A stretch of 64,000 nucleotides of DNA from Paraburkholderia fungorum (GTDB lineage: Bacteria; Pseudomonadota; Gammaproteobacteria; Burkholderiales; Burkholderiaceae): NCBI RefSeq assembly GCF_902833645.1, contig NZ_CADFGE010000007.1:186001-250000 (forward strand), in the 5' to 3' direction. The position numbers were made by a program, and so were the translations under genes. How positions within the stretch are numbered: the first letter of the stretch is position 1; each line of letters begins with the position of its first letter. This document shows positions 47,645-56,498 of this stretch, piece after piece. The notes below the pieces were generated by a model that had not been told where the DNA came from, searched no databases, and saw only the letters and a list, made by a program, of their open reading frames with translations.

Positions 47645-47998
47645 ACCTCCCGCGGCGCTGCGCGCGCCGATACCCGGTTCATAAAACCGCCCGCCGGATT
47701 TTTGCTTTCGCGGTTTGGTCCTTTCCCCGACTCGTCGTTGTATCGCTGCCACCGGGCTGCGGTCTCACTCTCCCGTTTGTCCCCGTCCCAGACTCGCCGT
47801 TGCCTCGCTGCTGGAAGCACAACCGCGGGAGCAATCGCGATCGCGAAATCGATGCACCGACATTCATTTGAAATGGGATTGGCCAACCAGAGCGGGGCGC
47901 TTCGCCGAGGCGAAGCCGACGGCCCCCGCTACGCGAAGCGAAGCCGCTGGTTTCCCAGGCACACCCATCCGCGACGCACGCAGTGCGGAGTGGGAACT
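47645..47998. other. Core between the inverted-repeat arms
   Basis: About 354 bases between the two arms. Overlapping open frames exist on both strands, but none has a ribosome-binding site or family resemblance. The core holds an imperfect direct repeat with a period near 62 bases (around GACTCGTCGTTG at 47729 and GACTCGCCGTTG at 47791). No transposase is encoded, so if mobile it would be non-autonomous. Confidence 0.6.
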
Positions 47999-48206
47999 GA
48001 TGAGTCCTTTGTCAACGGCGCGGAGTGTGCGGGGGCACGGATTCCAGATGCACCACTACCGTGGCTGTGCGGGGGACCCGCTTAAGAATTAGCGGTTTGA
48101 GCCGCTTTCTTTTGCCTACTTTTCTTTGCGGCAGGCAAAGAAAAGTAGGTGCCGCCCCGCACAGGGGCAACGCTAATAAACCACTAACACAGCAAGGAAA
48201 GGCCAA
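47999..48206. repeat. Right arm of a large inverted repeat
   Basis: Inverted copy of 47438-47644, with its own internal 15-base-stem hairpin at 48115-48149 that differs only in the loop. Conservation of the encoded peptide, mainly through synonymous or conservative differences, hints at selection or recent duplication. From memory, similar hairpin-bearing sequences are frequent in Paraburkholderia genomes. Confidence 0.85.
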
Positions 48207-48389
48207 GAAGGCAAACGCACAGACACAGCAAGAAAAGACCAAGAAGCGGCCAACGGCCACAAGCAAACCAAGGCAAGCGGGCAAGCAAAACAAAAAGCGC
48301 CGCGAAGGCCCCCACCTGCCGGGCAGGCAACCCCTCCCGGCATAACCCTTGCTGCCACCACAACAACCACAAAGCCAAGGACAACGAAC

Positions 48390-48632
48390 ATGCCGGACTA
48401 CGCCGCCGCGACCGCCCTCCCAAAACACGCTCACCGTCCCGAGCCGATCGAACCACCATCACCATCGCCGTCACCAAATCCTGGCGAACCCGACACGATT
48501 CCAGGCCCCAGCCCAACTCCAGACCCGATCGAACCGGTTGCGCCGCCGATCGGCGACCCACCCCCGCAACCCACGCAAACGCCACAAGCCAATCGGCGCC
48601 TGCTGCCTCAACCCGCACCCGTGCAACTCTGA
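48390..48632 (+). CDS. Proline-rich small hypothetical protein
   Basis: Possible protein of 80 residues, nearly a quarter proline, with alternating Pro-Ser, Pro-Asp and Glu-Pro runs (PPSPSPSPNPGEPDTIPGP). It has no signal peptide or membrane segment and would be disordered. AAGGACAACGAAC before the ATG is an acceptable ribosome-binding site. The regular PxPxP pattern would be unlikely by chance in a wrong frame, but a GC-rich CCN-biased sequence could mimic it. No function assigned. Confidence 0.5.
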   Translation: MPDYAAATALPKHAHRPEPIEPPSPSPSPNPGEPDTIPGPSPTPDPIEPVAPPIGDPPPQPTQTPQANRRLLPQPAPVQL

Positions 48633-48784
48633 CACGCTCAGTGCGCCGCACCATCGTCCGTCACAGCGATTTTATGTACTTGTTACAAAGTCGACGCATC
48701 TTTTACCGGCAATTTGCCGTCGCGACCCCTACACTGAATTGATGCCGTCTCGTTGACGGCGGGCTTCCCCCGGAGGCATCGATC

Positions 48785-48997
48785 ATGAGACATCCAGCAT
48801 TGCGTCGTTCCGCGCGCCACTCAAAGCGCGATTCCCGGCCGGGCAGCAGCCAGAGTAGCTCGCCAGCGTCGCCAGACCCGGCCGCGCAGAACCGCATCGC
48901 GCCCAATGCGCCGCCAGACGGTGAGCACAACCAGGGTGGCGTGCGCCCGGAAGGGCTGGAGTATCAGCGCGATCTCGGCTCGGAACAGGACGCCTGA
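48785..48997 (+). CDS. Small hydrophilic hypothetical protein
   Basis: Possible protein of 70 residues, rich in Arg, Ser, Pro and Gln (SARHSKRDSRPGSSQSSSPA), probably disordered and basic at the N-terminus. A good CCCGGAGGCATC ribosome-binding site precedes the ATG. It lies about 210 bases before otsA on the same strand, with a hairpin between. No family recognised. Confidence 0.5.
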   Translation: MRHPALRRSARHSKRDSRPGSSQSSSPASPDPAAQNRIAPNAPPDGEHNQGGVRPEGLEYQRDLGSEQDA

Positions 48998-49058
48998 CCC
49001 CGTCTGACAGGCGGTAAGAACGGTTTCGGTTTCGTCATACAAAGCAGAAAAAATTTCC

Positions 49059-49087
49059 TCGCAATGCTTCGGTATTGCGCGTTTTTG
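49059..49087 (+). terminator. Possible terminator between the small gene and otsA
   Basis: The stem CGCAAT / ATTGCG closes on a GCTTCGGT-type loop and is followed shortly by TTTTT. Confidence 0.5.
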
Positions 49088-49208
49088 CTCGTCCGATACA
49101 TTTGTAACCATTTTTATTTCCAACATCTCAAAAAACGGCACGCGACTTGCATGCACCGTTAACGCACATATCCGTATGCAACGAAACAACTGACGAGGTG
49201 GAGCACCA

Positions 49209-50639
49209 ATGAGCAGACTGATCGTGGTATCGAATCGTGTGGCGCCAATCCAGGAAGGCCGCCCCGCGGCAGGTGGCCTCGCGATCGGCGTGCTGGACGC
49301 GTTGAAGGAAACCGGCGGAGTCTGGTTCGGCTGGAGCGGCGAGACGGTGAGCGAGCCGTCATCCCCGGTGATCGAGAAGCAGGGCAATGTGACATACGCG
49401 ACGGTGGGTCTCACCAAGCGTGACTATGACCAGTACTACCGCGGTTTTTCGAACGCGACGCTGTGGCCGACGTTCCACTATCGCAACGACCTGTCGCGCT
49501 ACGACCGGCAGGAATATGCGGGCTATCAGCGCGTCAACGCGACGCTCGCCAGACAGCTCAAGGAGCTGCTCAAACCCGACGACATCATCTGGGTGCACGA
49601 CTATCATCTGCTGCCGTTCGCGCGCTGTCTGCGCGAGCTCGGCGTGAAGAATCCAATCGGTTTCTTCCTGCATATTCCCTTTCCAGTTCCGGAAGTACTC
49701 CGTACGATTCCGCCTCACGAGGAATTGGTCAAAGCAATGTGCAGCTACGACGTGGTCGGTTTCCAGACTGAGGCGGATCGCCAGTCGTTCGTCGACTTTA
49801 TCGAGCGCGGCCAGCACGGCACCTCGAGCGAAGACGGCATGGTGCACGCGTACAACCGCTTCCTTAAAGTGGCCGCATACCCGATCGGCATCTATCCGGA
49901 TGCGATCGCCAAGGCCGCCGAACAGTTCACCGATCGCAAGCCGGTACGCAGCCTGCGTGACGGCATGCGTGGGCGCAAGCTGATCATGAGCGTCGACCGG
50001 CTCGATTATTCGAAGGGATTGGTAGAGCGCTTCCAGGCATTCGAACGGCTACTGCTGAATGCACCGGGTTGGCACGGACGCGTATCGCTGGTGCAGATCG
50101 CGCCGCCAACGCGCGCGGACGTGCAGACGTATCAGCGTATTCGTCAGACATTGGAAGGCGAAGCGGGCCGCATCAACGGTCGTTTCGCGCAACTCGACTG
50201 GACGCCGATCCAGTACCTGAACCGCAAGTACGAACGCAATCTGCTGATGGCGCTGTTCCGTCAATCGCAGGTCGGCTATGTGACGCCGCTGCGCGACGGC
50301 ATGAACCTGGTCGCGAAGGAGTACGTTGCATCGCAGGATCCGGCCGATCCAGGCGTGCTCGTGTTGTCGCAATTTGCCGGCGCCGCCGAGCAATTGCCGG
50401 GTGCGCTGGTTGTCAATCCGTTCGATCTGTCGCAGATGGCCGAGGCGCTGGAGCGCGCACTGTCGATGCCGCTCGCCGAGCGCCAGGCGCGTCATGCGGA
50501 CATGATGGCGCCGATGCGCGAGAACAATCTGTCGGTCTGGCGCGACACCTTCCTGGACGACCTGCGCAACATCGCGACCGCCTCTTCGGTCACGGCCAAA
50601 GCGGTAAAGCTCGCTGACGTGACGGCATCTTCAAGCTGA
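49209..50639 (+). CDS. otsA: Alpha,alpha-trehalose-6-phosphate synthase
   Basis: Cytosolic GT20 glycosyltransferase of 476 residues that joins UDP-glucose and glucose-6-phosphate into trehalose-6-phosphate for osmotic and stress protection. Hallmarks are RPAAGGLAIGVLDAL, WVHDYHLLPFARCLRELG, DRLDYSKGLVERFQAFE and LRDGMNLVAKEYVA. The start follows GAGGTGGAGCACCA, a strong site. The phosphatase gene otsB, often adjacent, is not present in the window, so it must lie elsewhere or be replaced by another phosphatase. Confidence 0.96.
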   Translation: MSRLIVVSNRVAPIQEGRPAAGGLAIGVLDALKETGGVWFGWSGETVSEPSSPVIEKQGNVTYATVGLTKRDYDQYYRGFSNATLWPTFHYRNDLSRYDRQEYAGYQRVNATLARQLKELLKPDDIIWVHDYHLLPFARCLRELGVKNPIGFFLHIPFPVPEVLRTIPPHEELVKAMCSYDVVGFQTEADRQSFVDFIERGQHGTSSEDGMVHAYNRFLKVAAYPIGIYPDAIAKAAEQFTDRKPVRSLRDGMRGRKLIMSVDRLDYSKGLVERFQAFERLLLNAPGWHGRVSLVQIAPPTRADVQTYQRIRQTLEGEAGRINGRFAQLDWTPIQYLNRKYERNLLMALFRQSQVGYVTPLRDGMNLVAKEYVASQDPADPGVLVLSQFAGAAEQLPGALVVNPFDLSQMAEALERALSMPLAERQARHADMMAPMRENNLSVWRDTFLDDLRNIATASSVTAKAVKLADVTASSS

Positions 50640-50744
50640 TTGAATGGCGGCGCGGTTCCTTCGGGAATCGCGCGTGCCGGTCACGTCGAAGCAGAGTCGA
50701 AGCACAAAAACAACAAGAGAAAGAGCAGGCGAAAGGACATGAAA

Positions 50745-50785
50745 AAGGGCGCGGATCGAGGCATGCGATTCGCGCCCTTGTTGTA
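50745..50785 (+). terminator. Terminator of otsA
   Basis: The stem AAGGGCGCGGATCG / CGATTCGCGCCCTT (one mismatch) surrounds a short GC-balanced loop and is followed by TTGTTGT, about 105 bases after the stop. Confidence 0.65.
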
Positions 50786-50892
50786 TCGGAGAGCAAGCTC
50801 GCGATGAGGTTCGTAGTAAGGTCGCAATGAGGGCCGCAATAAGGCTCGCCATGCACTGACGTCGCTCGAACCGGCGCGCCCCGTTTGCCCAT

Positions 50893-52299
50893 TCAGGCTC
50901 GCTGCATCACGCGCAACGTGCTGACCACGGCGGCAACCGCTGAAAAGCACGCGGCCACATACAGCACGATGACCGGCCCGTTGTGCGGCGCGATGCCAAA
51001 GATCAGCGCGACCAGCGCGGCACCGAGCGTCTGTCCGGTCAGGCGCGCGGTGCCGAGCATGCCGCTCGCGCCGCCGCTGCGCTCACGCGGCGCGGCGGAC
51101 AGCATGGTTCGATTGTTCGGCGACTGAAAGATCCCGAAGCCCGCACCGCACAGCGCCATGCGCCAGGCGATCTGCATGGGCTCGGGATGCGCGCCGAGGG
51201 TGGCGAGCAGCAGCAGGCCCACCGTCATCGCAGCAAGTCCGACGCCGCCTAGCCAGCCCGACGACACCTTGTCCGACAGTACGCCGGCAATCGGCGCCGC
51301 GATGATGATGACTGCCGGCCACGGCGTCATCAGCAAGCCGGTATCGACCTGTGAGAAGCCGAGCGTGTCCTGCAACAGAAACGGCAACGACACGAACGCC
51401 AGCATCTGAGCGCAGAACGAACAGACCGACGTGCCGATCGATAAGGCGAACACCGGAATCTTCAGCAAATCGATCGGCAGCAGGGGCGCGGGCTGAGTCA
51501 ACTGACGGCGCACGAAGAAGTAGCCGATCACGAGCGCGCCGAGTGCTTCCGCGGCGACCCAGCCGACTGATTCGCCGTGACCGAGACCGTCGACGGCGAA
51601 AATCAGCAGGCCGAACACAAACGCGTTCATCACCGCGCTCAGATAATCGTACGGCGACTCGTGGCCGGGGTTCATCGGCAACGCCTTGAAGCCGCCGACA
51701 ATCGCCGCGATCCCGATCGGCACGTTGATCGCGAACAGCCACGGCCACGAGGCGATGGCGAGCACGCCGGAGGCGATGGTCGGCCCGACCGCCGACGACA
51801 CCGCCACGACCATTGCGTTGATTGCAACCCCGCGCCCTAGCTGTGCGGGAGGATAAATCATCCGCACGAGCGCGGTGTTCACGCTCATCACGCCGGCCGC
51901 GCCGAAGCCCTGGACCACGCGGGCGAGCGCGAGCGTCGGCAGAGAAGTGGACAGTGCGCAACCGAACGACGCCACCGTGAACAGGATCAGCCCGGCCAGA
52001 TAGATGCGCCGGTAGCCGATACGATCGCCGAGCGACGCGAGCGGCAGCAGTGAAATGGTGATGGCGAGCTGGTAGGCATTGACGACCCAGATCGAGCCGG
52101 CTGCGCTCGCATGCAGATTGCGTGCGATGGTCGGCAGCGCCACGTTGGCGATCGCACTGTCGAGCACCGCTAGCGTGAGAGCAAGGGCGATGACGAGCAT
52201 GGCCCAGTAACGCTGCGGAATCGGCAAGCCTTGTTCGGTGCTATCCGCGAGCGTTGGGCCGGCGGCGAGTGAGGTAGCTGAAGCGGCATCGGCCGTCAT
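50893..52299 (-). CDS. MFS transporter, DHA2 (EmrB/QacA-like) drug efflux type
   Basis: Inner-membrane protein of 468 residues with about 14 hydrophobic segments, typical of drug:H+ antiporters of the DHA2 group. Motif A-like LASLGDRIGYRRIYLAGLIL lies near residue 80, and the antiporter motif GFGAAGVMSVNTALVR with AVGPTIASGVLAIASWPWLF follows. Substrates could be toxic compounds, but this family also exports metabolites. The ATG at 52299 follows AAGGATAG; a second in-frame ATG at 52332 would add 11 residues. No membrane-fusion protein or regulator is adjacent. Confidence 0.9.
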   Translation of the reverse strand: MTADAASATSLAAGPTLADSTEQGLPIPQRYWAMLVIALALTLAVLDSAIANVALPTIARNLHASAAGSIWVVNAYQLAITISLLPLASLGDRIGYRRIYLAGLILFTVASFGCALSTSLPTLALARVVQGFGAAGVMSVNTALVRMIYPPAQLGRGVAINAMVVAVSSAVGPTIASGVLAIASWPWLFAINVPIGIAAIVGGFKALPMNPGHESPYDYLSAVMNAFVFGLLIFAVDGLGHGESVGWVAAEALGALVIGYFFVRRQLTQPAPLLPIDLLKIPVFALSIGTSVCSFCAQMLAFVSLPFLLQDTLGFSQVDTGLLMTPWPAVIIIAAPIAGVLSDKVSSGWLGGVGLAAMTVGLLLLATLGAHPEPMQIAWRMALCGAGFGIFQSPNNRTMLSAAPRERSGGASGMLGTARLTGQTLGAALVALIFGIAPHNGPVIVLYVAACFSAVAAVVSTLRVMQRA

Positions 52300-52488
52300 C
52301 GAACTATCCTTGCGCGATGGTTGTGCGTGCATCGTTCTTCTGGATTTGGAGTAAGGCGATTCATCGGCGAGGTGGTGTACCTACCGGCGATGAACCGCGC
52401 GCGCTGCGTGCGGCCCCGGAAAGACAAGACGGCGCGCAGCAACGATGCCGTTGCATTGCAGCGGCGCAGCGGCATCGCGTCTCGCGCG

Positions 52489-52992
52489 TTATTTGAGTTC
52501 GTACAGGCCGGTATGAGTGGTTGAGTCGAGCTCGTTCAGATGCGTCATGAAACGCGCGACCGCATTGGTGGTCTCCGCGTTGATCGGCAGGTGCGGCACC
52601 TTCAGCGCATGCAGGCGGAAGATGTAGCGATGCGTCCTGTCGCCGCGCGGCGGCGCGGCGCCGCCGTAGCCGACCGTGCCGTAGTCGTTGCGCACCTGCA
52701 GCGCGCCTTGTGGCAGCAGCGAACCGTCGGCCTTGCCGGCATTGCGCGGCAGCGAGCGGACATCGGCCGGAATATTGACGACAACCCAGTGCCAGAAGCC
52801 GCTGCCGGTCGGTGCGTCGGGATCGTGAACGGTCAGCGCGAAGCTTTGGGTGTCGGCCGGCGGTGCGTCCCACTGCAGCGCGGGCGAGATGTTCTCGCCG
52901 TCCACGCCGAAGGCCTTGTCGTGATACTCGTGGGCTTTCGGCATAAAGCCGTTGGTGGGGAAATCGTCGGACCAGAGACGGAAATCAGCCAT
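52489..52992 (-). CDS. YbhB/YbcL-family phosphatidylethanolamine-binding-like protein
   Basis: Soluble protein of 167 residues of the PEBP/Raf kinase inhibitor-like family. The ligand-pocket motifs are ALTVHDPDAPTGSGFWHWVV and GGAAPPRGDRTHRYIFRLHAL. No signal peptide is seen, so it is cytosolic like E. coli YbhB. The biochemical role of bacterial members is unsettled. The start follows GGGAGGCACACC on the minus strand. It is probably transcribed alone. Confidence 0.93.
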   Translation of the reverse strand: MADFRLWSDDFPTNGFMPKAHEYHDKAFGVDGENISPALQWDAPPADTQSFALTVHDPDAPTGSGFWHWVVVNIPADVRSLPRNAGKADGSLLPQGALQVRNDYGTVGYGGAAPPRGDRTHRYIFRLHALKVPHLPINAETTNAVARFMTHLNELDSTTHTGLYELK

Positions 52993-53082
52993 GGTGTGCC
53001 TCCCTTGTTGAGTGGTTCTGGGATGGGCGGAGCGTGTTTTTTGCCGCCGGCCTGCTGCCCGAATTCTGCAAGTCCGGTACGC

Positions 53083-53131
53083 AAAAATGCCCCAAGCTAG
53101 CCAATCGAGTGTATCACCAGCGGCTTGGGGA
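53083..53131 (-). terminator. Possible terminator downstream of vsr
   Basis: CCCCAAGC at 53090 and its complement GCTTGGGG at 53123 flank a 25-base loop. On the minus strand the stem is followed by CATTTTTGC. It lies about 35 bases past the vsr stop. Confidence 0.5.
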
Positions 53132-53163
53132 TTCGTTCGAACCGGGCAGGCTACAAGCAGCTT

Positions 53164-53610
53164 TCAGCCGCGTTCCTCGAAGCGCGCCGCGTCGCTTTTC
53201 AACCATGCGACAAGCCGCTGCAACACGCCTTCGATATCCCGATTGGCCCCGCGCAAAGCGCATTCCCACACCACCCCGACGCGCCAGCCGCTCGCGAGCA
53301 ACGCTGCCTGAACCTTGTCGTCGTTGCTGCGATTGCGGCCGATCTTGTCGCGCCAGAACTCCGGCCGGGTTTGGGGCCATTTGAAGAGATGACAGTCGTG
53401 GCCGTGCCAGAAGCAGCCGTGTACCAGCACGACCGCACGGTAGCGCGGCAGTACGATGTCCGGACGGCCCGGCAGATCGCGCGCGTCCAGACGGAAGCGG
53501 AAACCCTGGCCGTGCAGCAGGCTGCGGATCAGAATTTCCGGTTTGGTGTTGCGGCCGCGAATGCCGGACATCATCCGGCTGCGCGTTGCACTGTCGACGA
53601 TATCGACCAT
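53164..53610 (-). CDS. vsr: Very short patch repair endonuclease
   Basis: DNA nicking enzyme of 148 residues that repairs T:G mismatches formed when 5-methylcytosine deaminates at Dcm sites. The family opening SRMMSGIRGRNTKPEILIR, the catalytic core GRPDIVLPRYRAVVLVHGCF and the zinc-binding FWHGHDCHLFKWP region are all present. It sits 30 bases downstream of dcm on the same strand, the classic pairing. The short gap makes co-transcription likely. Confidence 0.96.
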   Translation of the reverse strand: MVDIVDSATRSRMMSGIRGRNTKPEILIRSLLHGQGFRFRLDARDLPGRPDIVLPRYRAVVLVHGCFWHGHDCHLFKWPQTRPEFWRDKIGRNRSNDDKVQAALLASGWRVGVVWECALRGANRDIEGVLQRLVAWLKSDAARFEERG

Positions 53611-53640
53611 CGCTAAGACCCGGATAACGGATCGGGCCGT

Positions 53641-54924
53641 TCAGGAATAGAGCGAAAGGGTTTGCTTCGAGCCATGGCGTGTTTGCGCGGCAAGCAGGTT
53701 TTGCACGTGCGGCAGCATGATGCGCGCCACTTCCCGCATGACCGGCATGACGACGCTGTTGCCGAACTGCCGGTAAGCCTGTGTGTCGCTGACGGGAATT
53801 CTGAAGGTATCGGGAAAACCCATTAGCCGCGCGCATTCACGCGGCGTGAGGCGCCGCGGCCGCAACTGTTCGCCCTGGTACACGAGAATTTCCGAGCCGT
53901 CCTTGTGATAACGCGCGGAGAGCGTGCGGGTGACGCTGTCGGGATACGCCATGCCGAAGCCAAAGCCGTTGCCCGCCGCGCGATGCTTTGCCGCGTAGTT
54001 TTGCAGATAGGTCCAGAGCTTGGGCGTGAGCGTGTACTTCGGCTGCACGCGTTTGGCGGCGTGGTCGAAGAAGCGATCGTGGTCCCACGGCAGCACGGGT
54101 TCGCTGCCGTCGGTGCGATGCAGGATCGAGCCCAGGCGTGGACCGCTTTGCGGCAGGCGCAGATCGTCCCAGGAGAACGAGGTCTTGCCGCGAAAGCCAA
54201 CGATGATGATGCGCTCCCGATGCTGCGGGGTGAAATGCTGGCCGTCGACCACGCGGTAGTGCACTTCATAGCCGAGTTCGTCGCGCAGGGTCTGCAGGAT
54301 CACGTCGAAGGTGCGCCCCTTATCATGCGAGAGCAGATTCTTCACGTTCTCCAGCAGGAACGCGGCGGGGCGCTTGGCCGCGATGATCCGCGCGACGTCG
54401 AAGAACAGCGTGCCTTGCGTCGTGCACTCGAATCCGTGCGGACGGCCCAACGCATTCTTCTTGCTGACGCCGGCAATCGAGAACGGCTGGCACGGAAAGC
54501 CGCCGAGCAGGACATCGTGGCTCGGCACATCTTCGGCGGGAAACGAAACGATGTCGCCGATCAACGCGTGTTCGCCGTCGGCCGGATAGTTTTCGCGATA
54601 GGTCTTGGTGGAGAAATCGTTCCACTCGCTCGTGAATACACAGTCGCCGCCGTGTGCCTCGAAACCCATGCGAATGCCGCCGATGCCGGCAAACAGATCG
54701 ATAAAGCGGAACTGGGCGCCGCCCGGCACCGCGCCAGCCTGCGTCCGGCCGCTGCTATGCAGCAGATCGCGCAGGGCCGGTTCGAGCATGGACGGGCACG
54801 GCGTTTCGCCCTTTTCCCAGCGCCGCACCGTCTTGATGTCCTTGCCGACGTGCGCTGCGATTTCGCGTTGAGTGAAGCGGGCGCGTGCCTGTTTGAGCAG
54901 GTCGAGCGGGGCGGCGACGGTCAC
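53641..54924 (-). CDS. dcm: DNA (cytosine-5-)-methyltransferase, Dcm-like
   Basis: Methylates cytosine at C5 in DNA. The protein has 427 residues. An N-terminal helix-turn-helix ([20 protein letters not shown]) precedes the methylase core: motif [17 protein letters not shown], catalytic cysteine in GGFPCQPFS, motif VI LENVKNL, and motifs [18 protein letters not shown] and YRQFGNSVV. Close resemblance to E. coli Dcm, including [20 protein letters not shown], supports a CCWGG target, though specificity is inferred. The N-terminus differs from E. coli Dcm in carrying a compact HTH. Vsr follows directly, and no restriction nuclease is adjacent, so it is an orphan methylase with its repair partner. 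Confidence 0.95.
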   Translation of the reverse strand: MTVAAPLDLLKQARARFTQREIAAHVGKDIKTVRRWEKGETPCPSMLEPALRDLLHSSGRTQAGAVPGGAQFRFIDLFAGIGGIRMGFEAHGGDCVFTSEWNDFSTKTYRENYPADGEHALIGDIVSFPAEDVPSHDVLLGGFPCQPFSIAGVSKKNALGRPHGFECTTQGTLFFDVARIIAAKRPAAFLLENVKNLLSHDKGRTFDVILQTLRDELGYEVHYRVVDGQHFTPQHRERIIIVGFRGKTSFSWDDLRLPQSGPRLGSILHRTDGSEPVLPWDHDRFFDHAAKRVQPKYTLTPKLWTYLQNYAAKHRAAGNGFGFGMAYPDSVTRTLSARYHKDGSEILVYQGEQLRPRRLTPRECARLMGFPDTFRIPVSDTQAYRQFGNSVVMPVMREVARIMLPHVQNLLAAQTRHGSKQTLSLYS

Positions 54925-55138
54925 GGAGGTCCTTGCTGGGAATTTTTGCGGACATTATGACCTAAGGTCGTCCCTTTTTCCTATTTTTGCTGACGAAGAC
55001 CGGAAATCTTCCGCAACGCAACAACGCGTTTCTCCTAAACGTGACTGTCACAGTTGAACGTGTAGGCTTGTGGTGTGACGCGAATTCCCCGCGTTGCGAC
55101 GTGTTCAGGCCGCGACAGGATTCGCGGCCTTTTTTTAA
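54925..55138 (+). ncRNA. Candidate small RNA ending at an orphan rightward terminator
   Basis: A strong rightward terminator lies at 55107-55138 (stem AGGCCGCGA / TCGCGGCCT, then seven T). No rightward gene precedes it for more than 2 kb, since dcm, vsr and the PEBP gene all run leftward. The simplest reading is a short transcript starting near or within the dcm upstream region. The start is not determined and I could not place a convincing promoter, so the left limit is nominal. It could also be a read-through guard. Confidence 0.35.
55107..55138 (+). terminator. Orphan rightward terminator upstream of dcm
   Basis: The nine-base stem AGGCCGCGA / TCGCGGCCT has a five-base loop and is followed by a run of seven T on the plus strand only. 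No plus-strand gene is upstream. Confidence 0.8.
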
Positions 55139-55194
55139 CAGGGGAAAATGGGCTCGGCCGGCGCAAAAGGCCGGCCATCAAGGCTTGCAGCGGG

Positions 55195-55521
55195 TCAGAT
55201 ATGGGGGTAGGCCGTCACTGCGTGTACTGGCCGGAGCGGCATGGCCGTTGTCGGCGGCAACTCGTCCAACGCCGGCTGGGCGCTGGCCTCGAATTGATCG
55301 AGTTGCAGCAGCAGGCTGTCCACGCCGCACAGTTGCGCATGGGACAACTGGCCGGCGTCGAGCAGCTGGTGCAGGCGCTTGCGCCAGTAGGCGGCGGGCA
55401 GAATCGGGCCGCCCAGATCGCCGAGTAAAGACGGTCGCATGACACGCCCGATATGCGCGATGTCCTGATCGATCAGCGTCGCCTGAGTTGACCCCGTCAG
55501 CGTAATGAGTGTGCGTTCCAT
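55195..55521 (-). CDS. Small hypothetical protein
   Basis: Soluble protein of 108 residues, Leu-rich and helical in the middle (YWRKRLHQLLDAGQLSHAQL), with no signal or membrane segment. The start follows GGAGGGGCT on the minus strand. It stands alone between the orphan terminator and a CsbD gene. No family recognised. Confidence 0.65.
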   Translation of the reverse strand: MERTLITLTGSTQATLIDQDIAHIGRVMRPSLLGDLGGPILPAAYWRKRLHQLLDAGQLSHAQLCGVDSLLLQLDQFEASAQPALDELPPTTAMPLRPVHAVTAYPHI

Positions 55522-55697
55522 AGCCCCTCCATGGCACCTTTACGGCAAGCTGTGGCGGGACTTTAGGGGTTTTTGAAAATATTTTTGCGGCCGGCCTGGC
55601 CCGGCAAAACCGACCGACGGCGGCTACGGGCACACCCGTTGCTGTATCGGGATACTGGCGCAACGTCGTGCCGGCATTTCAGATACTGGAGCTGATT

Positions 55698-55889
55698 ATG
55701 AACAAGGATCAAGTCAAGGGCGTCGGCGAGCAGATCAAGGGCAAAGTCAACGAAACCGTCGGCAAGGCCACCGATAACCCGGGCAAGGAGCTTAAGGGCG
55801 ATCTTCAACAAGCCGCCGGCAAGGTGCAAAAGGCCTACGGTGACGCCAAGGAAGACAGTAAGGACAAGGCAAAGCACAACGCGCCTTAA
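55698..55889 (+). CDS. CsbD-family stress-response protein
   Basis: Small hydrophilic protein of 63 residues, mostly Lys, Asp, Gly and Ala, of the CsbD family linked to general stress (sigma-B in Bacillus; YjbJ in E. coli). The hallmark opening is MNKDQVKGVGEQIKGKVNET, followed by TDNPGKELKGDLQQAAGKVQ. The start at 55698 begins this conserved opening and follows TGGAGCTGATT; an ATG ten codons earlier is not conserved. The molecular function is unknown. Confidence 0.92.
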   Translation: MNKDQVKGVGEQIKGKVNETVGKATDNPGKELKGDLQQAAGKVQKAYGDAKEDSKDKAKHNAP

Positions 55890-56037
55890 TTCGGCTCGTG
55901 GTGTTGCTTGATGGGAAAGGCGCTTCGGCGCCTTTCTTGTTTTCGCCTGGGAGTAACCCGGGTTTGCCTGCGTGAACGCCCCGCGCGCCGTGCGGCACCT
56001 TTAGACTTGGCGCATCCAACCCGGAGGAGGCGCGCCA

Positions 56038-56259
56038 ATGACACCCGAAAAAGTGCTTTCGATGTTCGAGCGGCAGTACCTGCAGGGCAAAGCGCCCGTC
56101 GACCTCGAAACCACCTGTGCAAGTTTTGCCACCTGGCTGGCGGCGATGTGGGAGCAACTTGGCGACGAGCAGAAGGCCATGCTGCTGACTGTCGGCGCGG
56201 TGCTGTGGCGCGAGGGCTATAACCTGAGCGCCGGCACGGCGACCAAGGATTTATGGTGA
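56038..56259 (+). CDS. Small hypothetical protein
   Basis: Protein of 73 residues with a strong CGGAGGAGGCGCGCCA site before the ATG. It is helical (TWLAAMWEQLGDEQKAMLLTV) with two tryptophans in one helix, no signal peptide, and weak hydrophobic character near residues 45-58. Composition matches the chromosome. No family recognised. Confidence 0.7.
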   Translation: MTPEKVLSMFERQYLQGKAPVDLETTCASFATWLAAMWEQLGDEQKAMLLTVGAVLWREGYNLSAGTATKDLW

Positions 56260-56498
56260 GTTGCTTTGAGTCGCGTTGAGTTGCAGTGACGCGTGGCGCC
56301 GTCTTGTGGTTCGGCGGTGGGAGCGCGCGGTGAACGGCCGCGTCGCGATGTTCCGAGTCGGTCTTGTACGCGTTGCGCCGAGTCGGTTTATATTTGGCGA
56401 TCGCGCGTTCGGGTCTTTCCTGGCGGCCTGCCGGCCGAGCGCGGATTCCCGATTCCGATTTTCAGCCGAAGCTCTCCCACAAGGGTTACATCATCACC

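Noticed and set aside
47641-48092. Overlapping open frames inside the inverted-repeat element
   Set aside because: Frames on both strands cover the same DNA, lack ribosome-binding sites and cross repeat boundaries; treated as repeat sequence, not genes.
48349-48756. 135-codon frame overlapping the proline-rich gene in another frame
   Set aside because: His/Pro/Arg-rich with no start signal and running past the proline-rich frame; the 48390 frame has the better start and regular pattern.
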